Origin: Beauveria sp. NWAFU-1
Lineage: Eukaryota > Ascomycota > Sordariomycetes > Hypocreales > Cordycipitaceae
Direction of reading: 5' to 3'
Assembly: GCA_024472245.1 (NCBI GenBank)
Contig: JANBXD010000001.1
Location: 3,162,001-3,226,000, forward strand
Length of the DNA: 64,000 bases
A program made the position numbers and the translations under genes. The notes beneath the pieces are model-generated. The model saw nothing but the letters and a program-made list of their open reading frames with translations, did not search any database and was not told where the DNA came from. Shown here piece after piece: positions 20,941 through 32,509 of the stretch. Within the stretch, counting starts at the first letter, position 1. Every line of letters starts with the position of its first letter.

Positions 20941-22161
20941 ATGCATGCCCAAACCGTCTTCCAAGCAGTGTGCCTATTGGCGCTGTCCGGTGTCACACAA
21001 GCACAGACGCTGGCTATCAACAATGTCGGTATTATCGACATGAACACCGGCGAAGTTCAGAAGTCGCAGAACATTCTCATTGAGGACAATATGATCGTGG
21101 ACATCCAAAATGCAGAGACCAATCTGAGGGCGGCGGACAGTTTTGATGCCTCGGGCTTGGTCATTATGCCAGGCCTCGTCGATATGCACGTTCACTTATT
21201 CTTCACCAATAATGCATCGCAATTTGCAACAACGGATATTTCGGTACTTCCTCCGTTGCTGGCCAACGGTATAACGACTGTTCAAGATCTCGGCAGCAAC
21301 TGCGATGCTATTAAAGAGACAGCCGGGAGAATCGTACGAAATGAGCAACTGGGACCGCGCATATTCTCAACGTGCGAGATGCTTGACGGCGGGGACTCAC
21401 CATTTGAGACGGTGAAAAAGTTACAGGACTCTCGACAAGTGGAAAACGAAGTTCAAAAACTCATGGCGCAAGGTGTGAACAAGATCAAAGTTCACCTACG
21501 CCCGACGGAGGAAGTGTTTGGAGCGATAGCAGCAGCATGCAAAAAGAACAACATCATGTTCGGCGGACACGTGCCTGACTCGATCAACGCAACAGAGGCC
21601 GTGAGACAGGGGATGAATTTCATCGAGCATATGAGTCGCATTGAACCGGGCGATCAAGCCCTAATCGATGATATTGGGAAGAAGAAGCTGTGGGTTACTG
21701 GCACGCTCATTCAAGGGCAATCAGACAAACGCCTCAAGCTGGCCTTTGACCTATTCAATGCCGGTGCCCGGATGCTCGCCGGCACAGACTTGCCGCAGGG
21801 TCCAGGCCTCTGCCCGAATGGTTCCACGCACACGGAACTCAAGCTTATGGTCAAGGCAGGCTTTACGCCGCTGGAGGCGCTTCAGACAGCAACAACCAAC
21901 GCGTACGAGTCCCTCAATGTGCAATCCAAATTGGGGTCGATTGAGACAGGAAAGGTGGCGGATATGGTCCTGTTCAAGGAGAATCCGGCCGAAGATATCA
22001 ACAACCTAGACACGATCGCTGGCGTCATCGCTAATGGCAAGTTTCACTCAAAGGACGCGCTTGACAAGATGCTCCAAGATGCAAACCTCGTCGAGAACCT
22101 ACCGTTTGCCTGCGGTGGCAGGAAAGATTTGAAGCCAAGGCATACGTGTTGTTCGGTATAG
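20941..22161 (+). CDS. Secreted metal-dependent amidohydrolase (imidazolonepropionase-like group)
   Basis: This intronless gene encodes 406 residues. The first 21 residues (ending GVTQAQ) form a signal peptide, so the enzyme is probably secreted. The amidohydrolase fold is shown by His83 and His85 in DMHVH, Lys183 in NKIKVH (likely metal-bridging), His210 in GGHVP, His230 in IEHMS and Asp283 in AGTDLP, all ligands in the expected order. The C-terminal beta-sandwich signature (SIETGKVADMVLF) is present. The spacing from His230 to Asp283 looks short for the group. The substrate is unknown; amide or ester hydrolysis is expected. The gene stands alone after a repeat-like block, and having no intron and a bacterial-like domain layout would fit past transfer, which is inference. 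Confidence 0.88.
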   Translation: MHAQTVFQAVCLLALSGVTQAQTLAINNVGIIDMNTGEVQKSQNILIEDNMIVDIQNAETNLRAADSFDASGLVIMPGLVDMHVHLFFTNNASQFATTDISVLPPLLANGITTVQDLGSNCDAIKETAGRIVRNEQLGPRIFSTCEMLDGGDSPFETVKKLQDSRQVENEVQKLMAQGVNKIKVHLRPTEEVFGAIAAACKKNNIMFGGHVPDSINATEAVRQGMNFIEHMSRIEPGDQALIDDIGKKKLWVTGTLIQGQSDKRLKLAFDLFNAGARMLAGTDLPQGPGLCPNGSTHTELKLMVKAGFTPLEALQTATTNAYESLNVQSKLGSIETGKVADMVLFKENPAEDINNLDTIAGVIANGKFHSKDALDKMLQDANLVENLPFACGGRKDLKPRHTCCSV

Positions 22162-23203
22162 GCCACCGCGACCTCATCAACTATGTGTCAGACAAAACAC
22201 TACGTCACACCTTGCCATTTGGAGCTGGGTGCAAGGCGTACATTAGCTTCAGGCTGCTGGCCGGTCTGAGATGCTAGGTAATTAAGCAGTCATTAGATAA
22301 TCGAAAATTATAACTATCATTCATTTAATTTTTCCACATAGAAAATATGGTCTTGCCACGGGCATCGTCGTAAAGTTACGTAGCCATCCTAGATAAATTT
22401 CGCGTGGGGACTTGCCGCATTTGTAGTTGCTGATTCCTCACTCTCATCTCAACTCCCTCTAGAGGCGACGTATATGTGAGATAATCATAGTCAAACGGCG
22501 TGTCTAGCATTTGGCTCTGTTGCGTCTTTACGCGTGACACGGCCACGTTGGGATGGTACAACCACCGCGCTGTGGGAGTGGGCATATAAAGTTCAACTCA
22601 TTATTAATCTTTGATCGTCACTCCATCAATTAAGCGGAACTCCCCACGTGAGAGGAATAAGCATGCCTACAATTCGTAGAAACACTCCCAGAAACGGGGT
22701 GTGCGGCATCTGACGCTGACTAGACTCATTATGAGTCATATCGACTCATAGTGAGCCATTAATGGCCACCCGCACCCCAAGGGTTATGGCATGCAGCATC
22801 TGTATAGTCGTTGTGCTGCCGAGAAAGGATGAGTTTGAATGAGTCGACTCAAAATTCGTGTATATCAGTGTTTTAAATCTTCCTTGGTTCTTCCTTTTTT
22901 TGAGGAGGCATTACATCAAGGTTGATGTGATGCGTACGCTATGAAACATCCAATGCCCAGTGAAGAACCCGCCGAGGGACCATAGGTTGATTTGTCTTGA
23001 GCAGTCCAGTTGAACAAAATTCCGAATCGAAAAGAAAGAAAACTGTTGCAACAGTACCGGGCCATCGATTGAACGCCAGGGTCGGCCGTTGAGATCTGCG
23101 CTGAAGAAGGATAGCGCCCGTCTACAGAGGGTTCTGCTATTATATATACATATTGAAATCAAAAGGACACATTCGAAGCCCTCCAGCAGTAAACAGCTGT
23201 CTT
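22162..23203. other. Convergent region between amidohydrolase and bZIP, with palindromes
   Basis: This 1.04 kb holds no gene. It is notable for TGAGTC/GACTCA half-sites and other palindromes between 22720 and 22855, which is unusual for a region where two genes end. Confidence 0.5.
22723..22851. promoter_or_regulatory. Cluster of Gcn4/AP-1-type half-sites and palindromes
   Basis: GACTCA occurs at 22723-22728 and 22743-22748, TGAGTCA at 22732-22738, and the perfect 12 bp palindrome TGAGTCGACTCA at 22840-22851. GCCATTAATGGC, another perfect palindrome, lies at 22755-22766. TGASTCA is the classical site of Gcn4-class bZIP factors, and a bZIP gene of that class ends 352 bp away. Occupancy is inferred. 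Confidence 0.4.
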
Positions 23204-23794
23204 TTATTTGCGTGAAAGCATCTCTCTCAGTGCGTCCACTTCTGCTTCTTTTCGCGCGAGCTGCAGTTTAAGCGCGTCCCTTTGGTCGGTCATTTCGCCC
23301 AGTGAATGCTCCAGATCCGAAATACGGTCGAGGCGCTTTTGTCGGTATTTTCTAGCGGCCATAGTGTTTCGTTGGCGCTTAATGGCAGTCTGGGAGTCTT
23401 CCTCTTCCAAGTCCTGGTCGGGAGGCGACGGCAACCTGCCTCTCTTGCGCGTCGAGCCGCTCGTTGTGCTTGCAGGCGAGTCTTGTGGCTTGTACGCAGG
23501 CGCGCTGTTTGATGAAAGAATTCCTGGCGCAACAGCCCCGGGAGAAAGCGACAGGAGGTCGGCGGCACCTTCTATGGTACCTGTGAGTTGAGGGACAACA
23601 TGGTGCGGCTGTGTCGGTTGCGGGAGTATCGTATAGTCTGACGCAAGTACATATGGTTCATCTCCATTCACGAAGAATTCTGACCCCCGAATTAGTTTAC
23701 GTGAGATTTTTGAAACGCAACTTCCCTCCTACATACCTGTGGGATCCATGCCAGCTGGTGTGTATCCCGTGCCCATGAACTCGAGGATCGACAT
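23204..23794 (-). CDS. Small bZIP transcription factor, Gcn4-type basic region
   Basis: Exons are 23794-23737 and 23679-23204, separated by a 57 bp GT-AG intron (donor GTATGT); the product is 177 residues. The last 60 or so residues form the bZIP domain: a basic region with the N-x-x-A-A-R-K-Y-R signature (RNTMAARKYRQKR), then heptad positions L, M, L, A and L of the zipper up to the C-terminus. This is the DNA-binding class of Gcn4/CPC1, which reads TGASTCA. The N-terminal part is short, with a possible acidic/proline activation region and KRGRLPSPPDQD just before the basic region. It is smaller than typical cross-pathway regulators, so it is likely a paralogous or pathway-specific factor. 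The start is the first ATG; no other ATG lies on the coding strand in the 330 bp upstream. Confidence 0.88.
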
Positions 23795-25501
23795 GTTGCT
23801 CGTCTGATGCGCCGCAGGGTTACGCAACTGTCTTGAAGTGACGTTTGGAACCGGGGGCAGTGTTGAAAGTACAATAGAAAACTGCACTCGAAATTTCCAA
23901 GAAGCTGAATGAGATGTATTAGGAATTGTGCCCGGCCGTTGCAAGTTGGCGGAGACGGTGAGGTGTGGACGAGGCAGTGATGAGAGGGAAGCAATGTTGA
24001 TGGAAGACGGTGTAAGAGAGTTTATTGTTCAAACGCAGTTTGGATGGAGGACCGAAGAGTGTGGCTCCTCGAGGCCCGTTCTTTATGTGTTTGGGTCGGC
24101 TGTAAAGATGACGACCAATCCCATTCGGCAACTCCAATCGAAGACACGCATGATATGGATGGAGAAGCGGGTCCGGCCGGCGAAGTCGGGGTGACGGAAG
24201 GCGTGCGTCTAGTAACTACGAGACTGGTGAACCCAGCGCAACAGGCTAGAGCTAATGGAAAAAAACGTCTGGAAGCGATGGCGGTATAAGTATGCTTGAT
24301 TGATTGAATATTTCTCGTAAAGCCGAGATGTAGGTTTTTACACGGGCATCAGCCTTTGGTGGTTGCTGTTCCGGCACGTCGCGGGATTCCGAGTCCTAGA
24401 CGCTAATAAGTACGGAGCAAAACTTTGCGCAAGACGCCGTAGGGCGCGGTGCATGTTTGTAAATGACCGTCTACTGACTCATCGAATTCGTGCGTGCGAC
24501 TACGGTAATAACGTGCAAAGGGCACCTTGTGATCCAACACCAATGTATTGTCGCGGGACAACGTACAGCTATGCCCCTAACTCATCGCGCAGAGGTGTTG
24601 AACGATGGTCAATGGGACTGTTTTTGTCTGTCGAGATTGTGGCCCCTTGAGATGTTAACAGTCTATGAGCGCAGAAACGACTATTACGTCAAAGTGTGCC
24701 AAGGGCCGTCACGCCCTTTTCAATACGCTAGTGCTTGACAAACCGCTACTCGTCACAGTGCAAAGCACAGCATTCCCACAGCCTGGTTCAAAGATGTAGC
24801 CTGACAGTCTTCTCTGTTTTGAAACTGGCTGGTATTGAGCTATCTTGGCTCATGTTCGCATGTTTACTTTTTTCGGTCGGTCTCCCTGTCCCTGCCGGAC
24901 CCCGGGCCTCGATGTGACTGGTTAACTTACACGGAGCCGAACGCCGAGCCGCAATGTAGCTACATGTGGTTTTGTTCCTCTGAAAACACGCCAGCCAACC
25001 AATGCTAGAGCCTTTTAATGTCTTGCATGAAGAGCATAAAAAACGGAGAAGTTCGTTGTCTTTGTTGAAGGAATACACCAACTTCGTGACTTGGCTAACC
25101 ACTGCGAAATACGACATCAGGCCTACTTCATCAGCTCTTCGTCCTGTTACCAACATTAAACACAGGAGCAAAAAAAAAAAGAATGTACAGCACCCGGTGT
25201 TCGCTGGTCGTCACCGACCCAACTACTAATCTGGCGCTCAAGCGGTTATCTATCGGAGATCGGACGGGATCCAGATTTTTCACTCGGCTATGGCCGTACA
25301 TACCATACAAGACAGCAAATTTTACTTATAGCCGCCTGAAGTGCTTGCTGCCCGCGAATAACTCCCAGTCCATGCCGAACTATATATGCAGTTGAGTCCG
25401 CTTCAGCTATTTACACCAAGCGCAAATCGATTCTTTTTTACAATATATACAAAATTGGTGATACACGCGCTTTCTGTACGCTGCATATCGCTTGAGAGTC
25501 A
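23795..25501. other. Region between bZIP and permease genes, no gene
   Basis: This 1.7 kb holds the bZIP promoter on its left side and the permease 3' end on its right. Frames of 60-127 codons occur without domains. No tRNA or repeat was recognised. Confidence 0.5.
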
Positions 25502-27046
25502 TCATCTCCCAGACAGACGCTTTTCAGTATATCGCAGAGGTATGTACAACAGACCACTGCAAAAGAATGCAAGCTCGAAGCCAATATCGCCTGTGTGTTT
25601 TGCGATGGGCCCAACAAAGTACGCCTGCTTCATGGCGGGCACGATAAGACCCCAGGCCAGCATTCCTGCGCTCATGGCAGCAATGCCGAGTGGTAGCCTT
25701 TTCGGGTCGCACCAGGCGGAATGGTCGTAGGTCTCGGGTTTGCGGCGGCGGAAGATGACGTCTTCAACAATGACGATGGCGCAAAATTGCGAGGACCAGT
25801 ATCCGATGAGCGAGACTACATTTTCTATGCTCTCAAAGAAGTTGTCGACAGCAAAAATTGAGACAACCACAACGATGACGGTAATGAGTAGAGCAAAGAC
25901 ATAGCGTGGCACGCGGAGGAGCCAAGGAAGCAGGGTCTGGAAATTCAGCGTGACGCTGTAAAATGTGCCGCAGGTGTTGCCGAGAAGGGTGAGGGTGAGA
26001 ATGACGAGGACGAATTTGCCAAAGTCGCCAACAGGCGCGAGCATGCCGGATAGAGCACCGCCGACCAGAAACTTGTCGTACTGGGCTTGCCAATCTGGGT
26101 TGTTCGGAATGGCACCAGCGATAGCCGCACCAAGGGTCATGAGAAGAATAGTTGGAGTCATAAGACCAAGGTAGGTATACCAGTACACCCGCCATCTACC
26201 GTGACATTAGCTAACACTCGGCGGTTGTCAAGTTCGCAGTACTTACGTTGAAACTTTAGGGTTGAAGTAGGTCGACATGTCGCTCGCCAGCCCGGCATAA
26301 GGGATCTGATAGCTTGCAACAATCATGCCAAAGTTGAGCACGTTGGCAGCGGTCGCTGGCTGGGGAGGCGAATGTTGTTTCGCGAGACCTGCTCCACCAC
26401 ATCCAACAGTGATTGTGATTGCAATGACAGCAACGACAAAAGCGTACGTCTCGTAAATATGCAAAATTTTGAAGCCACAGAACGATACTATCAATGAAAT
26501 GATGCCAATGATGACAATACCAGCGGTGGGGGATATGGATCCGTTGGATGCAGCGGCCAGGCACTGCCCACCGGTGATGAAAATGATGACTGTGAAGCCA
26601 GTCATGGTCGCCAAATTCAACAGGACTGGAACTGAAACGAGATATCTACCAAAAGAGTAGCGCGCTTGAATCATTTGTCGCAGGCCGGTTTTCGGGCCCA
26701 GAGTTGACAGGTATCCGGGAATAATGCAGGAAAGGATATTGAAGAAGAGTATAACGAGAGCCGAGTCCCGGAGACTGAGGCTGTAAGCCAAGGGCCCCAG
26801 CATGCCAAATGTAATCCCGATGATGTTTGTATTGACCGAGGTCCAGATTGTCGCAATGTTGTAGTACCGGGTCGATGTGCGCTCCTCAAGTGGGATGGGC
26901 TCAATGCCGCGCGCTTCGACCCGGCCATAGCGAAGGATCTTTTGAAAGGTAGAGGGCAGAGACGACACACTACTTCGCCTCGAGGTGGCCTGCTCCTCGT
27001 CGAGGGGCTGACTGCTCGCGTACTTGGATTCTGATTCGGCGCTCAT
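25502..27046 (-). CDS. NCS1 family purine/cytosine permease (Fcy2-like)
   Basis: Exons are 27046-26247 and 26195-25502, separated by a 51 bp intron with donor GTAAGT, branch-like GCTAATG and acceptor GTAG; the product is 497 residues. It has about 12 hydrophobic segments and a cytosolic Ser-rich N-terminus. Family hallmarks are the N-terminal RGIEPIPLEER motif just before the first membrane segment, the LGPKTGLRQMIQARYSFG segment and the NFG..AS..PY.G..SD segment. Fcy2-type proteins co-transport cytosine, purines or related bases with protons across the plasma membrane. A frame start further out would need a GTG codon, so the ATG at 27046 is preferred. The exact substrate is not determined. 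Confidence 0.93.
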
Positions 27047-29307
27047 GATGCCTAATACAATATACCGTCGGGACAATTTGGGCCCCGTCACAGCCTACTA
27101 ATGTCAACCCCCGTTGCGTCCAGTTGACGGTGGCCCTTGGAGCTGGGATAGTAAGTCGCGTCGTGATATTGGATTCCGTTTCCGCACACACAAGGGAAAG
27201 CGGAAAGCCTCAGCTGCAACGGCTCCGCAGCGGCACAGGTTTGCAAAACCAACGAGGCGGAAGTCCAGGATGCAAAAGTTGTGGGATCGGGAATTGGAAA
27301 GCTTATAGCCCCCCCTGGGCGACGGTAGATTTGCGCAGCTAACTGCCGGACAGCATCCACAAGGCAATGCAATGCAATGCAAAGCTTTTGCTGTTCTAGT
27401 ATAGTCAAAGGGCTCAACAGACAAGATGTTGCCGCAGCGGCTTTGGCAAAGAAAAACCTGGAGAGATTTGGTGATGATGATGATGATGAAGAAGAGGTCC
27501 AAGTTTTCCATCTACTTCGGTCTCCTCCACATGGTAAAAACGGAACTCTGGGGCGCGACCGGTGCTTGTGGTGGTATTGTCATGGTGGTGTAAGTGGATC
27601 GGCCCCTTCCCCGTCCGCCGTCTCCGACCGTGGTTTTCCGCCACAAGTGGACAAGGGGCGGATTGCGCCAATGAGATTTGTTCTTTCTTACCAGACTCGC
27701 ACTCGTTTCTTTTCCCAAAGAGAAGCGATTCTGCGACGTACGAGTAATAATAACAAAGTGTTGTCGCACTTATTATGCCAACCATGCCCGCTGGCATGGG
27801 TTGGCACCAAATCCACAGTCTGGCCCCCGACTTTGGTGCTACCTTGCCCGTGCGCGTGGCCAGGATCCTGTGGCCTTTGCCTTTGTTTTTTGCCTGTACG
27901 AAGTAGGCTGGCCCGTGGCTGGCAGCTGCAGCATGCCAGCATCATTATGCAGCACATTCACATTGGACAGGCTTACAGAAGCTGTCTCGGCGCCACCATC
28001 CGAATGCGTGGTAGGCCGGCACATTTCTTGCTGGGGGGGGCAGAAAAGCCAAGCGCAGAAAGCGTAGCGCTGAAAAGCGCCACAATTCGAAAGGGCGCAG
28101 AAGGGGTTTTTTATTGTATCATTTGCGACAAAGTACAATCGGCGTCGAGAACATGGTCCGTCGCAGGTTATCACTCAAGATGCTGCTCGACTGGACACAG
28201 CTGGTGCATTTATATGCGGGGGAAGCTGTGGAAGCACGACGAATAGGCCCCGCGACATATCATATCAACACTTATTATCGAGCTTATGATCATCGCTTTG
28301 CATCGTGAGTCCCACCGAGATATGACGAATGTACTCAGTGCAGCATTCAGCAGGCCGTGGCAAGCCGCGCTACTGATATCGTTGACTCTCTTTTCCGCTC
28401 CTAAATTCGGCCATGATCAACTTCGTCAAAGTAACCCTACAACCAATCGTACCCAAGTGCCATGAAATGGAGGAATACACTAGCATCACGGAGGGGGTTT
28501 TGCCGAGAGGTGAAAGTTATTCGTAAATGCTCAGTCTACTTCTGCACTAGCTTGGGGGTTAGACGGCACGGGCATCGTGTAAGTCAGACAAGATACTCAT
28601 TTCAAAGGCCAAAATTGAACAAGAAAAACATGTCGCAAAGTAGGGGTTCAATGCAAAGTGAGGGGTCTCGTGATACTGGCGAAAGCAGGATGAGATTGAC
28701 GTCTAGGCTCACGCGAGGCTGCAGTGTCTTGGAAGCCCGTTGGTGATAATGAAGAACATTTTTCGGCTTGGCAGCAGTTCACGGGAGCAACCTTTCAGCG
28801 CTTGGCAACTTGAATCATGACCACCCAAGTAAGCCCCAAGCCGGGCGCGAGCGAGCCGGCAACAGTTCTGCCGCCACAGAAGCCAATCAGAACAAGCCCC
28901 TTGTCATTGTCGGAGATTAATGTGTCCAACGGTCGTACATAGATCTTGTCAGCTTGTGTTGCACAGGGCGCAACGGAGAAGAAAATGTCGTGCTACCTGA
29001 GCCGAGACCCCTTGGGGGGCCTCCAGAACTCTCTCAGGCACTGGCTTGACACGGGCTCTTGCCCTCATCTTTTCCGGCAAGCGTCAAAGCCAAGATTCTT
29101 AGGTTCGTGTCTTCGGTCCCAAGACCTGCTCATGCCACCTCAAAGCCGTTGAGCGGCAAGAAAATTCGTGAACTGCCAGTGATTTACACTCTATGTACAA
29201 CTGTCACTGTGATTACTATGACTAGACTAATGCATGTCTCTGACTGGGCTTGGCACATCAAACCTGAATCATACAGTCTCTATGGAATTGATTGCTGAGA
29301 AACACAA
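27047..29307. other. Region between permease and CHL1, no supported gene
   Basis: This 2.26 kb lies upstream of the permease and downstream of CHL1. A 289-codon plus-strand frame (27377-28246) lacks any domain, has many Cys/Trp codons of no pattern, and is rejected. A short GAT/GAA run occurs at about 27472-27496. Nothing else is supported. Confidence 0.5.
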
Positions 29308-32165
29308 TTACATCACCTTCTTTCCCCGGAAAAAAGATGCCAGCGCTCCCATTATTCCTCCGAGTCCCTTTTCTTGCGAATCCATCTCAAGTCCGCCTTG
29401 GATCCAGCCAGGCAGCTTCTTGCGAATCCTCTCGCTTGTGTACCTCTTATCTAGCAGCACAATCGCTGCGTAATCACCTCGATGCCGAATCGCGCGTCCA
29501 ATACTCTGATTCACTGCGCGCATACACGAATTTTCATAGAAATCTCGAGCGGCTTGCTTTGCGCGACTGCTGGCCTCGGTCGGTGTGATGCCCCCGCGCT
29601 CCAACAGCCGAGTCCTCGTCGAGGATTCAATGTATTCCATCTTGGCCTTCCAGTCTGGGGAAGCGATATTCGGGTAAGGGAGGCCAACCACCGCCACTAA
29701 TCGGCCAAGTCGGTCTGAAAAGTTGATGCCCTCAGACATCTTGCCTCCGACGACGCTGAGTAACAGGGCACCGCCGCCGGCCTGGGATCCCAGTATTGCC
29801 TCAGAATACTTTTGGAGAACTTCATCGCTGGACGCGCCCTTGCTCTCTTGGAAAATCGTCTTCTTGGACTTGAGCCGCTCCCAAGTATATTGGGCATCTC
29901 CTGCTCGCTTTTTTTTCCAGACTTCCACAACTTGATCAAGGTAGCCATAGCTCGGGAAGAAAACGACAACGCCGTCTGGGACGATAGAACACATATTTAA
30001 TATGGCCAACCCAAGCTGTCCGATCATTTCCTCATCACCACGCCGCTGGTAGCTAAACTCAAATGGCGGCCCACCCGCTCTCGACGCGGCCAAAGTGCGG
30101 ACGCAAAGATTAGTAGACGGGATAACGTGGCCACAGCTTAAAGTCGTGATTTTGGACTTGTCAAGCGTGGGAAATAAATGGTCTTTGTAGTCTTCAAATG
30201 GAGACATTGTACCACCCGCCAGAATGACAGCTCTTGCGCTCGAGGCAATAGAAGAAAATGCGTAGGTGGGCGACAAGAGTAGATATGATAACTGCACATC
30301 TGGCTGGGCTGCAGAAAGCTTTTGATAGAAGATACGACCTTCCGAGCTCAGATTTGTCAGTGCAACAAGAAAAGAGACAAACGTGTGCAGTACTGGTGTG
30401 CCTGATTTGGGAGCATGCTGCTTTCCATCTTCCAGTTTGCTGTCAACGTGGGAAGCATAGCCTTCGATCTTGTAAGCTAGCTTAGACTCATGTATATATT
30501 GAATCAGCTCGAACATGTTTATTTGGTCAATTCCTTTGGGCCTAGTCAATTCATTCGGGTCAACTATCCCATGGTCGTGCTATTCGAGGTCAGTATCGAA
30601 CTCGTCTAGGAATCATCAAACATTGCAAACCTTGGCATTGAGCATGGTATTCATATACTCGCTTAGTCCTTCGACAACACGCCCGACTCGGCCAACATTC
30701 ACGCGATTGACACCTTTGAGCTTCTTCCCAAACTTTCGCACGTATATGCCAAGCATCTCTCGGCATCTGCGCAGGTCACTCAGCTTTAAATCAGCCGCAT
30801 ACACATTTGACACGGCGTCCATAATGTTGTGGGCTTCGTCGACGATCACGACGTTGCCTTCGAGTTTGATACCCAGCGCGTCGCGAGCGCTTTTTTGCAA
30901 CAGCAACGGATACGGCAGCGTCACAATCTCTGCCCCGGGCAATGCGGTTCGTGACGCATAATACGGACATACTTGCAGAGACTTGCCCAGCTGGTGAAGA
31001 TCCTCAATGTCCGGTATTGTAGCGAGCGCAGTGTCCCTGAATTCGTGTGTCTGCGCCAGTAGTTCTTCTCTGGGAACGAAGTCACATTTGCGGCTTGACT
31101 TGGGCTGCTGCAGCTCCGCGCACCGATCATTGATGGCTTGAACGGACTTCAGGCGTGATACGCTAGGATTGATGCAGAGCTTCTGCCGAGAGGATAACGG
31201 CAGAAGCTTGACAAGCTCGTCTTGGGCCTTGGCGTCAGAGCTGGATAGGCCTTCTGGTAAAGACGCAGGGAACTTTGGTCGCCGCAATTCCGTGATAAAC
31301 TGCGACAGCTGCGAATGTGTTCTGGAAGTATAATAGATCTACGTATACAAGGTTACCGAGGGGGTTCACGTCATTCGTCACGGGAGAAGAGGATCGCACC
31401 TTGATCTCCTCTTCTAGTGCATCACTCGCTTCGTTTTGTTGTTTTGGTCCACCGAGGCCCATCCTCTCGAGAACATCGCGCGACTCCTTGCTAAGGCCGG
31501 AGAGTGCGTCTTTCGCCTGAGACGTTGATCCCTCATCGCCATCCCAGTCATCTAGCATCCATTCTTCACCATCGTCTTCGCCAACTTCCCGGCTAGCCAC
31601 AGCGGCCTCAAATTTGCGCTTTTTGCGCACGCGTTCTTCACGGGCTTTTTCTTTCAGCCTAGCATTCTCGAGTCGCTTTTCTCGGTCTTCCCAAGTTTGA
31701 ACTAGTTCTTGTTTTTTTCGACGTAAGAGCTGATCAATCATCCAATCAGGCTCATCTTTAAAGGATGATTTGGCTTCTTCCAGTGCCGCTCGGTAGGCGG
31801 ACGATTTGTGATTGCGCAGCCATGTGAGAGAAGCGCAGATCAGGGAAAGGGATTTCCCCTGAGAATGATTAGCGCTGTCAGCTATTATGAGATGAGATAA
31901 GTGAGTCAGACAGTATGCTACACTACTCTCTATGTTCGTGAGAATACAATTGCTTGATCCTGAGATTATACTCCGGTTAATGCGCGAAAGTACTTACAGT
32001 GCCCGTCGGACTCTCAAGGATGCCGATCTGCCCTTCGCCTGATTCAAGCACTTGGTAAACAGTCCTCATAAAATTCTCTTGAACATCATATGGAGTGAAG
32101 GGATGATGAAAGTCGATTTTGGCGAGCCCATCCTCTATGCTCTGCATCTTTGGGTCAGATGCCAT
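29308..32165 (-). CDS. CHL1: ATP-dependent DNA helicase CHL1 (DDX11/XPD family)
   Basis: This nuclear iron-sulfur helicase acts in sister-chromatid cohesion and replication-fork repair. Exons are 32165-31998, 31858-31400, 31338-30631 and 30579-29308; phases agree and the product is 868 residues. The Walker A motif SPTGTGKS (residues 52-59) is split by intron 1. A charged insert follows (residues 85-210), then Cys residues in LCINP, DRCAE, RKCDF and QVCPYY (about 260-325) that fit the 4Fe-4S domain. The DEAH box (VIVDEAHNI) lies near 375. C-terminal motifs are present in GGKMSEGINFSD and QSIGRAIRHRGDY. The start is the first true ATG; a frame start slightly further out uses GTG. It is divergent from uL15, 344 bp apart. 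Confidence 0.96.
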
Positions 32166-32509
32166 CGTCACGCACCGGGCTCTTCACGGTGCCCCATTAG
32201 GCGACGCGCCAAACAAGTAAAGAGCATCGGTTTTGAGGCAAGGTCGTTAGGTGCGCCCTCATTGGACAGGCGCACGAGTGACCCGCTCTTCATATTGCCC
32301 TCTGAAAATTATGGTCACGTGGCTCAGAGCGGCCAAAATGCGACCCATACCACAGGAACACTCAGTGCCAATTGGTTTAGGGCTGTGCTGCCCTCTCGCT
32401 AACAATCTTTGGGTGGGCTTGCTTGTGTCCAAGGCGCAAAAACATCACCGTCCACTCCCAGTCCACGACGCAACTCAACCCGGAAGCGACATCAGCAGAT
32501 ACCGTCGCC
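32166..32509. promoter_or_regulatory. Shared divergent promoter of CHL1 and uL15
   Basis: The 344 bp contains a CACGTG element near 32316-32321 and no gene. Both genes must draw on this short region. The ribosomal protein gene is expected to be strongly expressed, while CHL1 is expected to be low or cell-cycle related. Confidence 0.5.

Noticed and set aside
23795..24121. GCN4-like upstream open reading frames ahead of the bZIP gene
   Set aside because: There is no ATG on the coding strand in the 327 bases upstream of the start, so translational control of the GCN4 kind is not seen there.
27377..28246. 289-codon plus-strand frame between permease and CHL1
   Set aside because: No domain, scattered Cys and Trp, low-complexity Asp/Glu patch; looks like chance.
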